A DNA stretch of 64,000 bases, from positions 744,001-808,000 of the forward strand of contig NW_022145543.1 in the NCBI RefSeq assembly GCF_000002235.5. Direction: 5' to 3'. The first letter of the stretch is position 1. The number at the start of each line of letters is the position of its first letter. Source of the stretch: Strongylocentrotus purpuratus (taxonomy: Eukaryota; Echinodermata; Echinoidea; Camarodonta; Strongylocentrotidae). The notes under the pieces are model-generated. The model was given only the letters and a program-made list of their open reading frames with translations. It was not told the origin of the DNA and did not search any database. Of the stretch, positions 11,401-22,876 are shown piece by piece. The position numbers were made by a program, and so were the translations under genes.

Positions 11401-14400
11401 TATTATTGAACAACAAAAATTGTTTATTATTTGGTATGTAAAATTGAGGGGGGGGGGTATTCAGAAGCTTAATAAAAATAAAGCTTTCATGCCACAATTG
11501 TTCACTCTAATAGCTCCCTAATAATGTGAAGGTGGAGGAGGTCTTAGTTTGGATTCAATGCCCCTAGCACAGAAGTAGTTGAAGTAGCAAGCAGTTAACC
11601 CCTCAGTAGTTCACAAGATATATTTCAGGTATAATAAATCACCATTTCCCCTCAAATTGGAACCATTTGTTTTTATGTTCCTCTCCTACGTAGCTAGAAA
11701 ATTATACTAATGTGTTTGTTTTATTGAAAAATACTAAATTCAACAAAATAATGCCAATTTATATACAAAAATAGTGATTATAGAATTCACACCACATTAA
11801 TAATTTAGAGACTGTAATGATTAGGTAATATGTCTATATTCATGAATTTCACTATACTGCATTAGAAATGGATGCAACACTGCTCGTGTATAACATGTTA
11901 TTCCTAGAAATCTGGATCAAAAGATGTTTAAAAAAAATTTAAACTAAAATTAGACACGGAGCTGCTATGGGTGACAGAGTACTAGATGCTTAAATGATGC
12001 ATTACCGGTACTGAAATGATCTGGGGAGGTGTTATTACCTCAAATTATCTTCCTCATCTTTCATTTGACCTACCTTTCTCTTCAACCCGTCATAGTTTTA
12101 TGAACTCGACTGCAAGCTAGGAGCCCATGTATTGTCAATAGCAGGAACGATCTTCGATCGTGCTGGCAGCCGCCCATGTTTTAACCCTTTTAATAGCAAC
12201 TAGAGATTTTGTTAAAGTGGCCTATTACTCACTGGAAGATGTTGCAATATTGCTCTCATTTGGACACTGCTCTAAACAATATGAAATATGCGCTATTTTT
12301 CTATGCAAAAACCTACTGTAGACATTGTAAGGATTTTGCTCATATATTATCACGATAGGCCCCATAGAATGGATATAACAGCGCGTTGAAAACGGACAGG
12401 CTGTTTTGGGCGGTTTAGTTGCTAAAGGATTAAGTTTCTCATGCTTTGCTTCAAGTCTCATAGTTCATACTGAAAAGTAGTGAAAAGCAGACTATCAACA
12501 GACAATTGAATTTGATAATTTCACAACTCCCTATAAATATGCTTGTACACCAGAACAGAAATGTAGAATGACAGGTTCTTTTCAATTTAAATGCAAATGC
12601 GAAATAAGTTGTATTGAATTGTATATATTTTGAAGTTAAGGAACATTTTGAAATCAAAATAAATATATAGAAAAGAAGCTTGCCTTCAAATAAGCAATAC
12701 GTGGCATTGAATTGTGTAAATGTTGAACTTCAAAGAACATTTTTAATCTACATTTTTCACATATTATTATCAACCAAAAGGCCCCCAAAAACGCTATCAG
12801 GATATATTCATCCTATTCCCATCTACTCTCAAATCTACTTAAATCAAAAGTAAAATAAGTTGTATTGAAGTTAAAGGAACATTTGAAGTCAAATGATATT
12901 TGCCATTTTGCATCTTAACTTTTCACAATTGTATCATCAAAAAGAGCAATAATACTGCGTACTACACTCTATCAAGACTGAACAACTTCATCCTATCTTC
13001 TCTATTTTAAACCTTTTTATATGATCAATATTCAGAATATGTGGGAGTATAAATGTCATCTTCATGGAGATTTATTTGATACCACAAGCTAGTCAAGAGT
13101 GATTTGATGTAAATCTATGAAATACCTTAAGCTATCTAACTGGCGACATAAGCTAAGGCATGATCGTTAACCTTATTCTATAGTGATAGTATTCCTACCA
13201 CTCAAAGTGTTCATGCGCCATTTTGTAAAGTGAACTTATTAAGAGATATGACCCACAAATGTAACAGAATTGTGAATTGTGACGATGTTTTTGCCATGTT
13301 TTTATTGTAAGAAAGTTGAACACTTTGGTTTCTTTCTTAAATTCTCACCTGTTATTCTTTCTGATTGATTTGTTTCTATTTTAGGCAATACAAGATATCC
13401 TTTTACTGGGTCATAGGCAAGCATTTTCATGGATCGATGAGTGGTATGGTAAGTTCATTTCAGTTAATATAATACAATTTTTGTCAAATCTCATATTATC
13501 ACAATTTTAAAATTCATGTGAGTAGCCTGCTTAAAGACCAATGAATTTTGATATTCCTCCACAGTATTTAGTTGTGTTTTTCTCACATTTCTGAAAGATT
13601 CTGTTAAAATCCTGACATTTTCAATTTTTTTTGCAGTCTTTCAAAATATTTGTAGAAAGGAACATGCAGAAATATTTCCTCTTGTTAGGGGTGTAATAGC
13701 AGCAGTGTAGAGGTAGTAGTAGCAGAAGCAGAAGTTGTAGGGCAGTAATAGTAGTTCATGTAGCAGCCTCAGCAGCGACTGATATGTATTCTTGCATATG
13801 AACAGTTGGCATTCAAATAATACTATAGAATTTAGATACAACAAATTTCATGATTTGAAGCATTCATCACATTTTCATGACCAAGCTGACCCCAATATAT
13901 TCATGCAGCTCACTTGTGTTATTGACTTCTCTTCCATTACTCCTGTAGAGGGCAGTATACATATCACAGCTTGTAGGCACATTGCAGCATTGACTTTTTA
14001 TGCCACACATATTATATCCCTGTGCTACATGTACATTGTATTTATCATGGCATAGATATACCAAAGGCTTCAAGATTAAACCATTCCTAGCGAAGGATTA
14101 ATTTTTTACTAGTTTTAAAAGGATTGTCAAGGACCTAATCAAGACCGAAAAGTTGATGTTTTTGCAAAGGCACTGTGTTGCACAGACCAATCCTTCTGTT
14201 AATTTGTGCCCATTTTTTTGTGCAAAACTTTATGTGTGGCAAATGGATTGACTGTGCAGAGAGGTAATAAAGTAAACGAAGTGTTAAATAACTGTTTGCT
14301 GCTCTTATGAATTATTTCAACTTCAGACATGACTGAAGAAGATGTCAGGAAGTACGAACAGCGCCTCCAAGCGGAGACAAACCGAAAGGTTCACCAGGGT

Positions 14401-14502
14401 CTAGAGAGAACCTCAAGTAGAGATTCCACCGATGCCGGAGACGACGACGAATTTGCCGATGCCGTGGAGGATCAAAGCGATCTCGCCCAAGGAGGATCAT
14501 GA
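8467..14502 (+). CDS. PITPNC1: Cytoplasmic phosphatidylinositol transfer protein (PITPNC1/RdgB-beta-like), 3' exons
   Basis: Five coding exons are visible: 8467-8565, 8853-8912, 9764-9859, 13385-13448 and 14327-14502. All are bounded by AG and GT sites and join in frame to the C-terminal 164 residues. The class IIB family moves phosphatidylinositol and phosphatidic acid between membranes. Diagnostic stretches are VPEKYYKENEDPTKFKSKKT, NPIMCSYKLVRVKFELWGLQ and RQAFSWIDEWYDMTEEDVRK. From memory these match vertebrate PITPNC1 better than PITPNA or the membrane-associated PITPNM proteins. The N-terminal part of the lipid-binding domain must lie upstream, before or within positions 1-8466. The protein ends in an acidic tail (GDDDEFADAVED) and is shorter than the long vertebrate isoform, lacking its long serine-rich extension. 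The 13,385 exon is preceded by a 3.5-kb intron with a MITE. Family assignment is confident; isoform identity is not. Confidence 0.93.
12181..12433. mobile_element. MITE with TTAA-type ends, inside the PITP intron
   Basis: The left end TTAACCCTTTTAATAGCAAC and right end TAGTTGCTAAAGGATTAA are imperfect inverted repeats enclosing about 250 bp without coding capacity. TTAA at both extremes suggests a TTAA target, by inference only. Confidence 0.55.
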
Positions 14503-14668
14503 TGAAAGCAAATCTTGTTCGCTTAGAGAGGCAGGACACAGCTTCCATTTAAAGAACATTACTAATGAGAGATTGGAGAGAGTATTAGAATATATATGGT
14601 GAAGGTTACCTCTTGAAGGACAGACTTGTTTTCCAGAGAAATATATACATGTGAAAGATCTGTAACAA

Positions 14669-14674
14669 AATAAA
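14669..14674 (+). promoter_or_regulatory. Poly(A) signal of the PITPNC1-like gene
   Basis: AATAAA lies 167 bp past the stop codon. It is the first canonical signal, so a short 3' UTR is plausible. Confidence 0.5.
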
Positions 14675-15548
14675 TGCAATGTCTTGTGAAGTATTTTATG
14701 AATGAAAAGTTGTCAAGGTTATTGTCAAGGTCAGATAAGAGAGGAATCACAATACAATGAAGGTCTTCTTCCCTTTTTTTTTCTCCCTCTCTTTTTGAAG
14801 GACATGTAGAAGGATAACTTAATATTTAAGGTGAAGTAGACCCATATCTCATCACTATGCAGCGAATATCTTTGCCTGTTAACTTTCAAAGGGTATACAA
14901 AGAAAATGTCAGGCGGTGCTAGAAAAATATTTCCCAACTAATAGATGAGAATTCTGTTTTCATGTTCAGTATTTTTTCCTCTCCATCGACCCCTCCCCCA
15001 ATCCACCTCTGATAGCAATACGTTTTACCATTCTCAGATAAGAGTGATTCAATTGAAACTAATCATTGAAGTCTCTAAATAGGCAATGCAGTGTACGATA
15101 TGAGATCATTATTTTTGTGTACAATTTGGATATATTTCAATTAATTTTTGTTTCGTTTTACATTGGTTTATTCAATTTTTTCTTCCAATTATGATTGAAT
15201 GGAAAATAGATTTATTGTTGCCAACTTGAGGAATGAAAAATGATTAATTTAGAAAATTTGGTTAATGAAACAAAGTCTTTGGCATGTGAACTCTGCAAGA
15301 CAGCAGTAGCATTGGCTGATGTAATTTACCCTCAAATACAGGAAATCATGGATAGAATGTGGAAATATTGAACATTATGACCCCTGAAATTGAACTTATT
15401 TCATTTGGATATCCTTTTCACTACAGAGATGTAATATTACCTTGAAGTTCCTCTACGAGGATGATATTAGTAATGGGATTAAACCCAGGGGAACAATAGT
15501 ATTGGACACACTGGCTCTATCTTACTTCCTTCCTTTCACATAAAGACA
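14675..15548. other. Unassigned AT-rich stretch
   Basis: This is the 3' flank of the PITP gene and may include more of its 3' UTR. No other gene was recognised. Confidence 0.35.
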
Positions 15549-16139
15549 TAAAGCCAGAAGCTAGGGCATTAACTCTTTATAAGTATAAAGTATATAATAC
15601 CCTTTTCTAACTGCACTCTATCGGAGTCACACCGATGAAAATACCGATTGCATTTTCCTTATGTAAACAAAGGTGAAACCGCAGTTTTCCCCCTGTCGGT
15701 TTCTAACTGCCGGTGAAATTCACTCGCTGTGGCGAGCCCTTGCCGGAAGTGAAGAATTATTACGTAATTATTAAGCCCGCGCTCCATCTAGCTAGCATGC
15801 AGCTTGTTCAACCATAAGTCAACAAACACAGCTGGTTACGGTAAAGCGCGCGTATACTGCGACCTTTGACCATTTTAATCGCTGTTTTAATCGCCCTTTT
15901 CTCCCGAACGTTTTCTAACTGCACGTTTCATCGGTGTCACACCGATAGAATGAGAATTTCTCCTGCTCTAGAGCAGGAGAATTTAATCGCCTATTTCTCT
16001 TCTTTTCATCGGCTATTTAATCGCCTTTTTCTCCTCTGTTGCTTTCTAACTGGCACTTTCATCGGATGCGTCCGGATGCATCCGATGAAAATCGGTGCAG
16101 TTAGAAAAGGGTATGAGTTAATGCCCTTCTGGCTCCAAA
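15549..16139. mobile_element. Hairpin repeat interrupted by a second MITE
   Basis: The outer arms are the CCAGAAG...GGGCATTAACTC hairpin repeat (15549-15597) and its inverse GAGTTAATGCCCTTCTGG (16114-16134). Between them lies a separate element at 15600-16111, so one small transposon sits inside another. Confidence 0.6.
15600..16111. mobile_element. 512-bp MITE with CCCTTTTCTAACTGCAC ends
   Basis: The terminal inverted repeats are CCCTTTTCTAACTGCAC and GTGCAGTTAGAAAAGGG, flanked on each side by TA, the usual target of Tc1/mariner-type elements. The interior repeats the TTTCTAACTG phrase near 15698, 15910 and 16040, each followed by a short palindrome around CATCGG. There is no coding capacity. 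Confidence 0.7.
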
Positions 16140-16148
16140 CTGTTATAT

Positions 16149-16253
16149 ATATCGTCCTTGTTTTCACGAAGTGACGGTAGAGAGGAAAATCGTAACGCAA
16201 AGTGAATGCAATTTTTTTTCACTACCGTCACTTCGTGAAAACAGCGACGATAT
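16149..16253 (+). mobile_element. Fold-back MITE, copy 1
   Basis: This 105-bp near-palindrome has arms carrying CACGAAGTGACGGTAG and its inverse, and ends ATATCGTC/GACGATAT. The same element recurs at 18443, 19357 and 55113. Confidence 0.85.
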
Positions 16254-16301
16254 GTATATACTTACATATATCCTACCTCTTGTGTTTCCTTGTGAATGTT
16301 G

Positions 16302-16361
16302 AGAGCAAGAAGGGCATTGACCCTATATTAAGGGATATGGGTTAAGGCCTTTCTTTTTCTC
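16302..16361. repeat. Short hairpin repeat copy
   Basis: It starts GAGCAAGAAGGGCATTGACC and ends with a diverged inverse of the same phrase. It is related to the hairpin at 2408-2465. Confidence 0.4.
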
Positions 16362-17689
16362 AGGGTAACGACTGTAGTTGTGATTGAATGTTAGGTTACG
16401 TTTAGGGTTAGGGTAGCATTAGGACCGTCCAGGGATATCAATACATATGGTGCAGTGTTTGATTTGTACCTTAAATGTTGTACAGCATCCTTTAAATTTC
16501 AAATACTTTGCACTAACTGCATATATCACGCTATTACCTCATTTAGTTTGGTATGTTTTTTATACAAAATTACAGTCGTTATTTAGGCTCCACAATGAAT
16601 CTCTCATGTAGGTTTTAGGGTGATATTTTAAACGTGATGATGCACAAACTACTGATTTAATGATTGGTCCTCTCTGAGATGTACATCAGTAACAAAAAGA
16701 GCATACAAAAAGCCGTACATGGATCGCTGTTCAATCTTACATCTTATTATCATGTGCGATGTGTATGCTATGTATAAATTATGTCAGGGTAATTTGTTCT
16801 CGATTTGGCCGTGTATATTGCAATATTTGTTTGCTATATTTGCACTTATCACAATCAAATTATGTTGGGCAATGTAATTTTGTTTCAATTTCTTGTTAAA
16901 GATTGTAATTAGGAGGGTGTTTATAATCTGTTTTGGTTAGAGGTGTTTGGATGTAATCTTTCAGCGGCTTTCAGTATTTCAACTTTATTGCTTGTTTATC
17001 ATTTGTAGGGCAAGATGCTCGTGAATTTATCTTGCCATATGACAAGGTTTCAATAAGCTCCAATGGCAAATGCGATGTAAATTGTGCAATCCTTTGCTTT
17101 CTTTCTTTCATATTCTTTCTGAATTATTCGTTCTAGATTATAGTCCTAAAAATATCAAAGGTTGGTGTATGTAAAGAAGAATGTTATATTGATCAGTTAT
17201 GTGATCAATTAAATCTATAAAATGATGATAGTAATGGAGTAATACAGAGAGACCTTGTTAATACAAACCCGAGGACCAAGAAAATTGAAAAATCACCTTT
17301 TCTTTTCCCTTCAAATTGACACCCTGTTATAATCAGGGTGATAAAAGCAGTAGAATACAAAGAAATAGGACCAGCAAAATTGCTTTGTTATAACGGATGT
17401 CTGTTTAACATACCGGTGTTCTTTAGGAAGTGGTTCTACTGTACGGGCAAATCCTGTTACAAGGAAATGTAATAGATGGATCTCAGAAACATGGAATATT
17501 GTTTTAATAGTATGCAGGAAAACAACACAGGATACTTGAACTTTGTAGTGCATATCTCTGTATGTAAAGCTCATGTACATGTGTAGATGCAATCAAATGC
17601 ATATGTAAAATGAGAAATTCTCCATATCACATATAGCTCTCCAAATCTCAATTCGTGTAGCACGCCATTTTTTTTTTGGCGTTCAAATT
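16362..17689. other. Unassigned stretch
   Basis: AT-rich sequence with short chance open frames; no gene or repeat was recognised. Confidence 0.35.
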
Positions 17690-17825
17690 GCTTGGAAGGG
17701 TACCTCCAATGATCCTCATTACCAGGTCCCTCGGAGAGGACCTAAAGCCATCGGCCGTCTGGTTGCTTACTTACAAGCATTTATGCTTTCTTAGCAGTCA
17801 GGTAAAATAACCACCAATAACCAAT
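17690..17825 (+). mobile_element. SINE body fragment
   Basis: It matches the tRNA-unrelated body of the SINE at 1328-1545: ATGATCCTCATTACCA, GGTTGCTTACTTACAA and TTAGCAGTCAGGTAAAA in the same order. The tRNA head is missing. Confidence 0.7.
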
Positions 17826-17842
17826 TATATTGTACAACTCCA

Positions 17843-17993
17843 GGGACCCATTTCACAAAGCCTTTTTTCAATGACAAATGACAAAAATCAGTGACAATTC
17901 TGCTGATAACCAATCAAAAGCAAGGATTTCACTAGCTTATAACAAAAACTGTCATCTGTCACTGATGACTAGTTTTGTGAAATGGGGCCCAGA
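17843..17993. mobile_element. MITE, second copy of the TTTCACAAA family
   Basis: It begins AGGGACCCATTTCACAAAG and ends TTTTGTGAAATGGGGCCC. The interior is colinear with 6774-6920. Confidence 0.75.
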
Positions 17994-18442
17994 ACTAGAT
18001 GTATTAGCATGACAAATGCAAAAGATTCTTGTATGCAGTTACTATTTAGCTATTTTAATATACCAAGAATAGAAAGGGTCTTTTAGGTTGGGTCATTCTG
18101 AAAACAAAACTTTCAATATTGTTATGTGCGATTATTTAATTTAGTATACAATTCATTTGATAATGGTTAACTGATGGTAGACATTTGTGGATGCTTTACT
18201 AGGCCTTCACTATACACTTCTTACCCATTTAGATGACAACTTCTGCTCATTGTTGTAATTCTATAGTTATCTGTTTAGGAACCACCTTTTGTCATTAAAG
18301 GGAAGTTGCAATGAAGTGGAAAATACATGTATATAAAAACTATTCATAGTGCCCACTCCCATGAAATATTTCAATTTGATGCCCATTGTTAAGATGGGGT
18401 ATCAAAGGTTTAATACTATGTCATTGAATAATTGAGCTTAAT

Positions 18443-18547
18443 ATATCGTCCTTGTTTTCATGAAGTGACGGTAGTGAGGAAAATCGTAACGCAAAGTGAA
18501 TGCAATTTTTTTTCACTACCGTCACTTCGTAAAAACAGCGACGATAT
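18443..18547 (+). mobile_element. Fold-back MITE, copy 2
   Basis: It is 105 bp long, the same orientation and length as copy 1, and nearly identical including the asymmetric centre (TCGTAACGCAAAGTGAATGC). Confidence 0.85.
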
Positions 18548-19356
18548 GGTACAATGTTCTCCAAAAGAGATATTGACTTGAAAAACGGAATGTTGTACTT
18601 TTAGATACATGTTGAAAATACTTGTAATACTTGACCACATGTAAATCAAAACCCAACATTGGGTTTAATCTTGGTCTGAAGTTAAGCTTAGCCTTTTCAT
18701 TCACCTTTGCTCAAAGTAGAGCTTGTCCCACTGGTCATTGCTACAGAGCTAAAGATCAAGTTGTGGAGTCTGCCCTGCCCCCAAAAATGCCAACGCCACA
18801 CAACTTCATGGATACGATGACCCATAATATCAATCTCAACTTAGAAGCCATTCTTAAGGTTGTGACTTAAAAGAGGGAGGGGTGATAAATATTGAATGCC
18901 ATCTCGGCTGCGGCGTTCACATGATGAGAATGATGAATGTTAAGTTTTATGAAGAAAATTTAGACCAAGATCCAAGTGTTCCCTATGTGAAACATGATAT
19001 CGAGCCAGCATTGTCTCAATGAATTTTCAGAATATAGACCTATATTTAAGATGGGTGTGTTTTTTTTTGGGGGGGGTGGGGATGTTGGTCTTATACCATA
19101 TAAAATATGCTAGTTTTACAGATTTTGTAAAAATGTATTATTATGCTGAAGGTTGATTAAGTTTGTGTGCAGGAAAGGGGATATTATCAGGTGGTGCTTT
19201 TCATTCTCCAGTTTATGATTAATGAGATGATATCTAATATTTTTCATACAAGTATATTTATGGCTATTCTTTGTCAAACAGTCGCCTAGGTTTCTGTCAA
19301 GTGTAGGGCATAATGATACATTAAATACACACACACACACACATACATGTTTATAT
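18548..19356. other. Unassigned stretch with an (AC)n tract
   Basis: A short (AC)n microsatellite lies near 19,328-19,343. A 79-codon open frame at 18631-18870 has no recognised motif. Confidence 0.35.
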
Positions 19357-19460
19357 ATATCGTCGCTGTTTTCGCGAAGTGACGGTAGTGAAAAAAATTG
19401 CATTCACTTTGCGTGACGATTTTCCTCACTACCGTCACTTCGTGAAAACAGGGACGATAT
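19357..19460 (-). mobile_element. Fold-back MITE, copy 3, inverted
   Basis: This 104-bp copy has its asymmetric centre reversed relative to copies 1 and 2. It is flanked by TA-rich sequence on both sides. Confidence 0.85.
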
Positions 19461-21754
19461 ATATATATATCCTCATGATGTAGTGAACATTGATAAAAAG
19501 AATATTGGTTATTGGAAGCTCTGAATCATTTGTCATCTTGTGAATTGAGATTGAAACGATATTTGTTAAACCAAATTAACTTTAACAGTGATGTATATAC
19601 TTGAAGCAATAACACAACGAGAAAGGTATATGAAAACAGTTGAGTAAACATTGAACATTTATTTTTTACATCAAATTACTTGAATATGGGCTCAAGTTGA
19701 ACCAACCATTGCTTTCTTTATATTAAAGAAAGAGGATAGCAAAATTTGGGATTGACGAATATGATTTTAATTGTTATAGACAGATGCAAACGTTTTGTAC
19801 AAAGGAAGATGGGCACTAAAATGTTATAATATATTTTGTTAATCATTGTTTGAAAATGTAAAGAAGTAAAAGCTTTAGTTTACACAACAGATGGCAATGA
19901 TGGTATTGATATGCAGCTCATGTTTAACATCAATTAAAAAAACAAAAACGATAATTAACGTTTTATTGATTTCAAAACACCTAATATACAAGGAAAATGA
20001 ATCATACTTTAATATTTGTTCATGTACATGTAAGGTTTTTCTACTCCGAATACGACATTATCATCTCACTGAATCCTTCCCAGCTTTGTTAAGAACTGAA
20101 GAATCTTCCATTGTTACCAGATAAAAAATGACTTTGATTTTTTTAATGAATGCTAATGCTGCTGTGGATACTGTAGAAATCTGATCGCATTTTCCTCTTT
20201 TTTCCCCCCTTTTGATTGGCAGTAGGTTTTTAGAAATCAGAAGGATTCAGTATGAACATTTTTTTGTTTCTCAAGTAAAATAATGTTTAAACTTTTTATT
20301 GAAAATTGTCAAAAAGCCTATATCAAGAAAAACCTTGCACAGAAATGTGTATGATTTAATTTAGATATATATATATATATATATATCAATTATTGATTGT
20401 TTTAGTATTGTATTGATTTGGATGTTAAGGTTTACTAATCGTGATACTTGGACACTGTTTTTTTATATACAGAAAGCCAGACGATAACTTTTAAATAGTT
20501 TCATTTGGGCAATGACGAAAAATGTATTGCAGTGACTAAAAAAATATTCTTTTTTTAAAGCCCAGTGAAATGTGAACTGGTATTATTTGATTGTGATTGC
20601 ATAACAAAGAAAACAAAATGTAGGCGTTTCCCACTTCAACACATTCAAAGATATTATTTTAATATTTAGTCGCTGAAATCATTGAACGCTTTTGAAAATA
20701 TATGTGTAATTCAACTATTTCAACTTGATTTGAAATTGTTAGCATTGTTAATCCTCCAACAAACTTTACACTGGATTAGTTATAATCATTCTTACTCACA
20801 GTTTTACATATTGTTTGTAAAGGAAGTGTGTATGTGTATTGGGTTTTACAGACATGTATTAATCGTGTATGACCATTAACGTCTATTTAGTGACCTCTCT
20901 CCGCATCGTCTAAGAAACATGACTTTGTTTTGCCCCGGGGTCCATCAGCTTCAAACCGCCTAGAATAAAAACCAGTTTGTCAGGCAAAGAGCTGACTGCA
21001 ATGCACATTTCTTTCCTGGAAACGTTTTGCTTGTTTGTTAGCATCAAAGCATCTATCAATAAGCAGCCATTCTGCAAGGTAATTATGACTATTGCTGAAG
21101 CAAGTGTAACTGAAATGTGAAAAGATATATTGGCTAATTCCTTTTTTTGAAATTTTTTTTTTTCCTTCTTTCTTCTAATAACATCCATTACCATTTCCAA
21201 CATTACAGAGGGTTCTACTAAAAAAAGCATTTATTCTTCGTAGTATACCGGGCCATCTGCATCAACACAGTAGTGGGTTTCTAACTTAGAAAAAACTACC
21301 AAAATGATAGTTCACAAGAAATAGTAACCTTGGTGAACGTATTCATTTCAAATCTTCTTACAGAGTATTATTTTGTTTGCTGTTTAATATCATTATTTAT
21401 CAACAAGTACAAATATATAGATTTGGTTTGGTGTAATACGACTTTAGAATGGTGTAGTTCAGAGGAGAACATAATTAGAATATGATGTGTAAATATTTTG
21501 TATATATATATATATATATATATGAAGCACAGACAAAGCATATCTCATGTCTATTGAAAAAACCAAATGAATTTATCGAGTAATAAAGATATCAAGTATT
21601 TCTGGAAGTAACCTCGTGTCTATAGCCTCTATACTATAGTGGGTAGTCGCATTTGGAGTGTCTCAGAATTTCCAGTGCATATAAAGTGCATATAAAGTAC
21701 TTGTAAAATGTCACCAGAGGTATCAGAAAGAGGGTAGGAGCTGCAACAGCCCCC
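19461..21754. other. Gene-free AT-rich stretch with (TA)n tracts
   Basis: (TA)n microsatellites lie near 20,363-20,386 and 21,498-21,523. No exon, RNA gene or transposon was recognised. Confidence 0.4.
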
Positions 21755-22670
21755 ATAATAATACTCACATTTGTATAGCGCTTAATTTTAATTATTATTA
21801 CCCCGGTCATTTGATTCAAACGCTTATCCTCAACTGGTTGTGCACACACTCCGCTCCCTGAGGAGTATTCCGGCCAGGTGCTGTTTTAAGAGGGCACATG
21901 GTGCCAATCCAACTACAGGAATGTTTGCATTCTACCGGGTTCCTATTTAATACCTGGGCAGGCTGGGTGGAGAGTGGGTGGAGAGTGGGTACATCATTGG
22001 GCCGTTGATCACATGGTTTGCGGATTAAGTCCTGCCGTGGTGCTTAGGTCCTTTGGCATTTAATACCTGGGCAGGCTGGGTGGAGAGTGGGTACATCATT
22101 GGGCCGTTGATCACATGGTTTGCGGATTAAGTCCTGCCGTGGTGCTTAGGTCCTTTGGCATTTAATACCTGGGCAGGCTGGGTGGAGAGTGGGTACATCA
22201 TTGGGCCGTTGATCACATGGTTTGCGGATTAAGTCCTGCCGTGGTGCTTAGGTCCTTTGGCATTTAATACCTGGGCAGGCTGGGTGGAGAGTGGGTACAT
22301 CATTGGGCCGTTGATCACATGGTTTGCGGATTAAGTCCTGCCGTGGTGCTTAGGTCCTTTGGCATTTAATACCTGGGCAGGCTGGGTGGAGAGTGGGTAC
22401 ATCATTGGGCCGTTGATCACATGGTTTGCGGATTAAGTCCTGCCGTGGTGCTTAGGTCCTTTGGCATTTAATACCTGGGCAGGCTGGGTGGAGAGTGGGT
22501 ACATCATTGGGCCGTTGATCACATGGTTTGCGGATTAAGTCCTGCCGTGGTGCTTAGGTCCTTTGGCATTTAATACCTGGGCAGGCTGGGTGGAGAGTGG
22601 GTACATCATTGGGCCGTTGATCACATGGTTTGCGGATTAAGTCCTGCCGTGGTGCTTAGGTCCTTTGGCA
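21755..22670 (-). mobile_element. SINE in reverse orientation, expanded by a minisatellite
   Basis: Read on the minus strand this is the SINE family also seen at 26,870-27,165, 37,519-37,590 and 38,047-38,360. The shared phrases are CCTTTGGCA, ACTCTCCACCCAG, CCAGGTATTAAA and a tail with AGCGC and an ATT-rich end. Its head-proximal part has been multiplied into a 102-bp tandem array. Confidence 0.7.
21946..22670. repeat. 102-bp minisatellite, seven units
   Basis: Units start at 21946 (113 bp, with an extra copy of GGGTGGAGAGT), 22059, 22161, 22263, 22365, 22467 and 22569. The last six look identical by eye. The unit is SINE sequence, so the array arose by recent local amplification. Confidence 0.95.
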
Positions 22671-22876
22671 TGACATATTCTTTCTTGGAGAGATGTGTTA
22701 TTTCTTAAAATAACCGTTGTGTAATTGTCCGAAACGTGGAGACCATCTTTTACTTTGAAACTGAAAGATCTAAAAATTCTTATCAGAACTATAACCACAA
22801 CATGTATACCAATCAGATGAGCCTCTGTAAACATTCCCCCCGCCCCTCGCGGTGCTACGCGACTAATCGGGATATC

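Noticed and set aside
21946-22670. Candidate CRISPR-like array
   Set aside because: The repeats are contiguous 102-bp units with no spacers, in an animal genome; it is a minisatellite.
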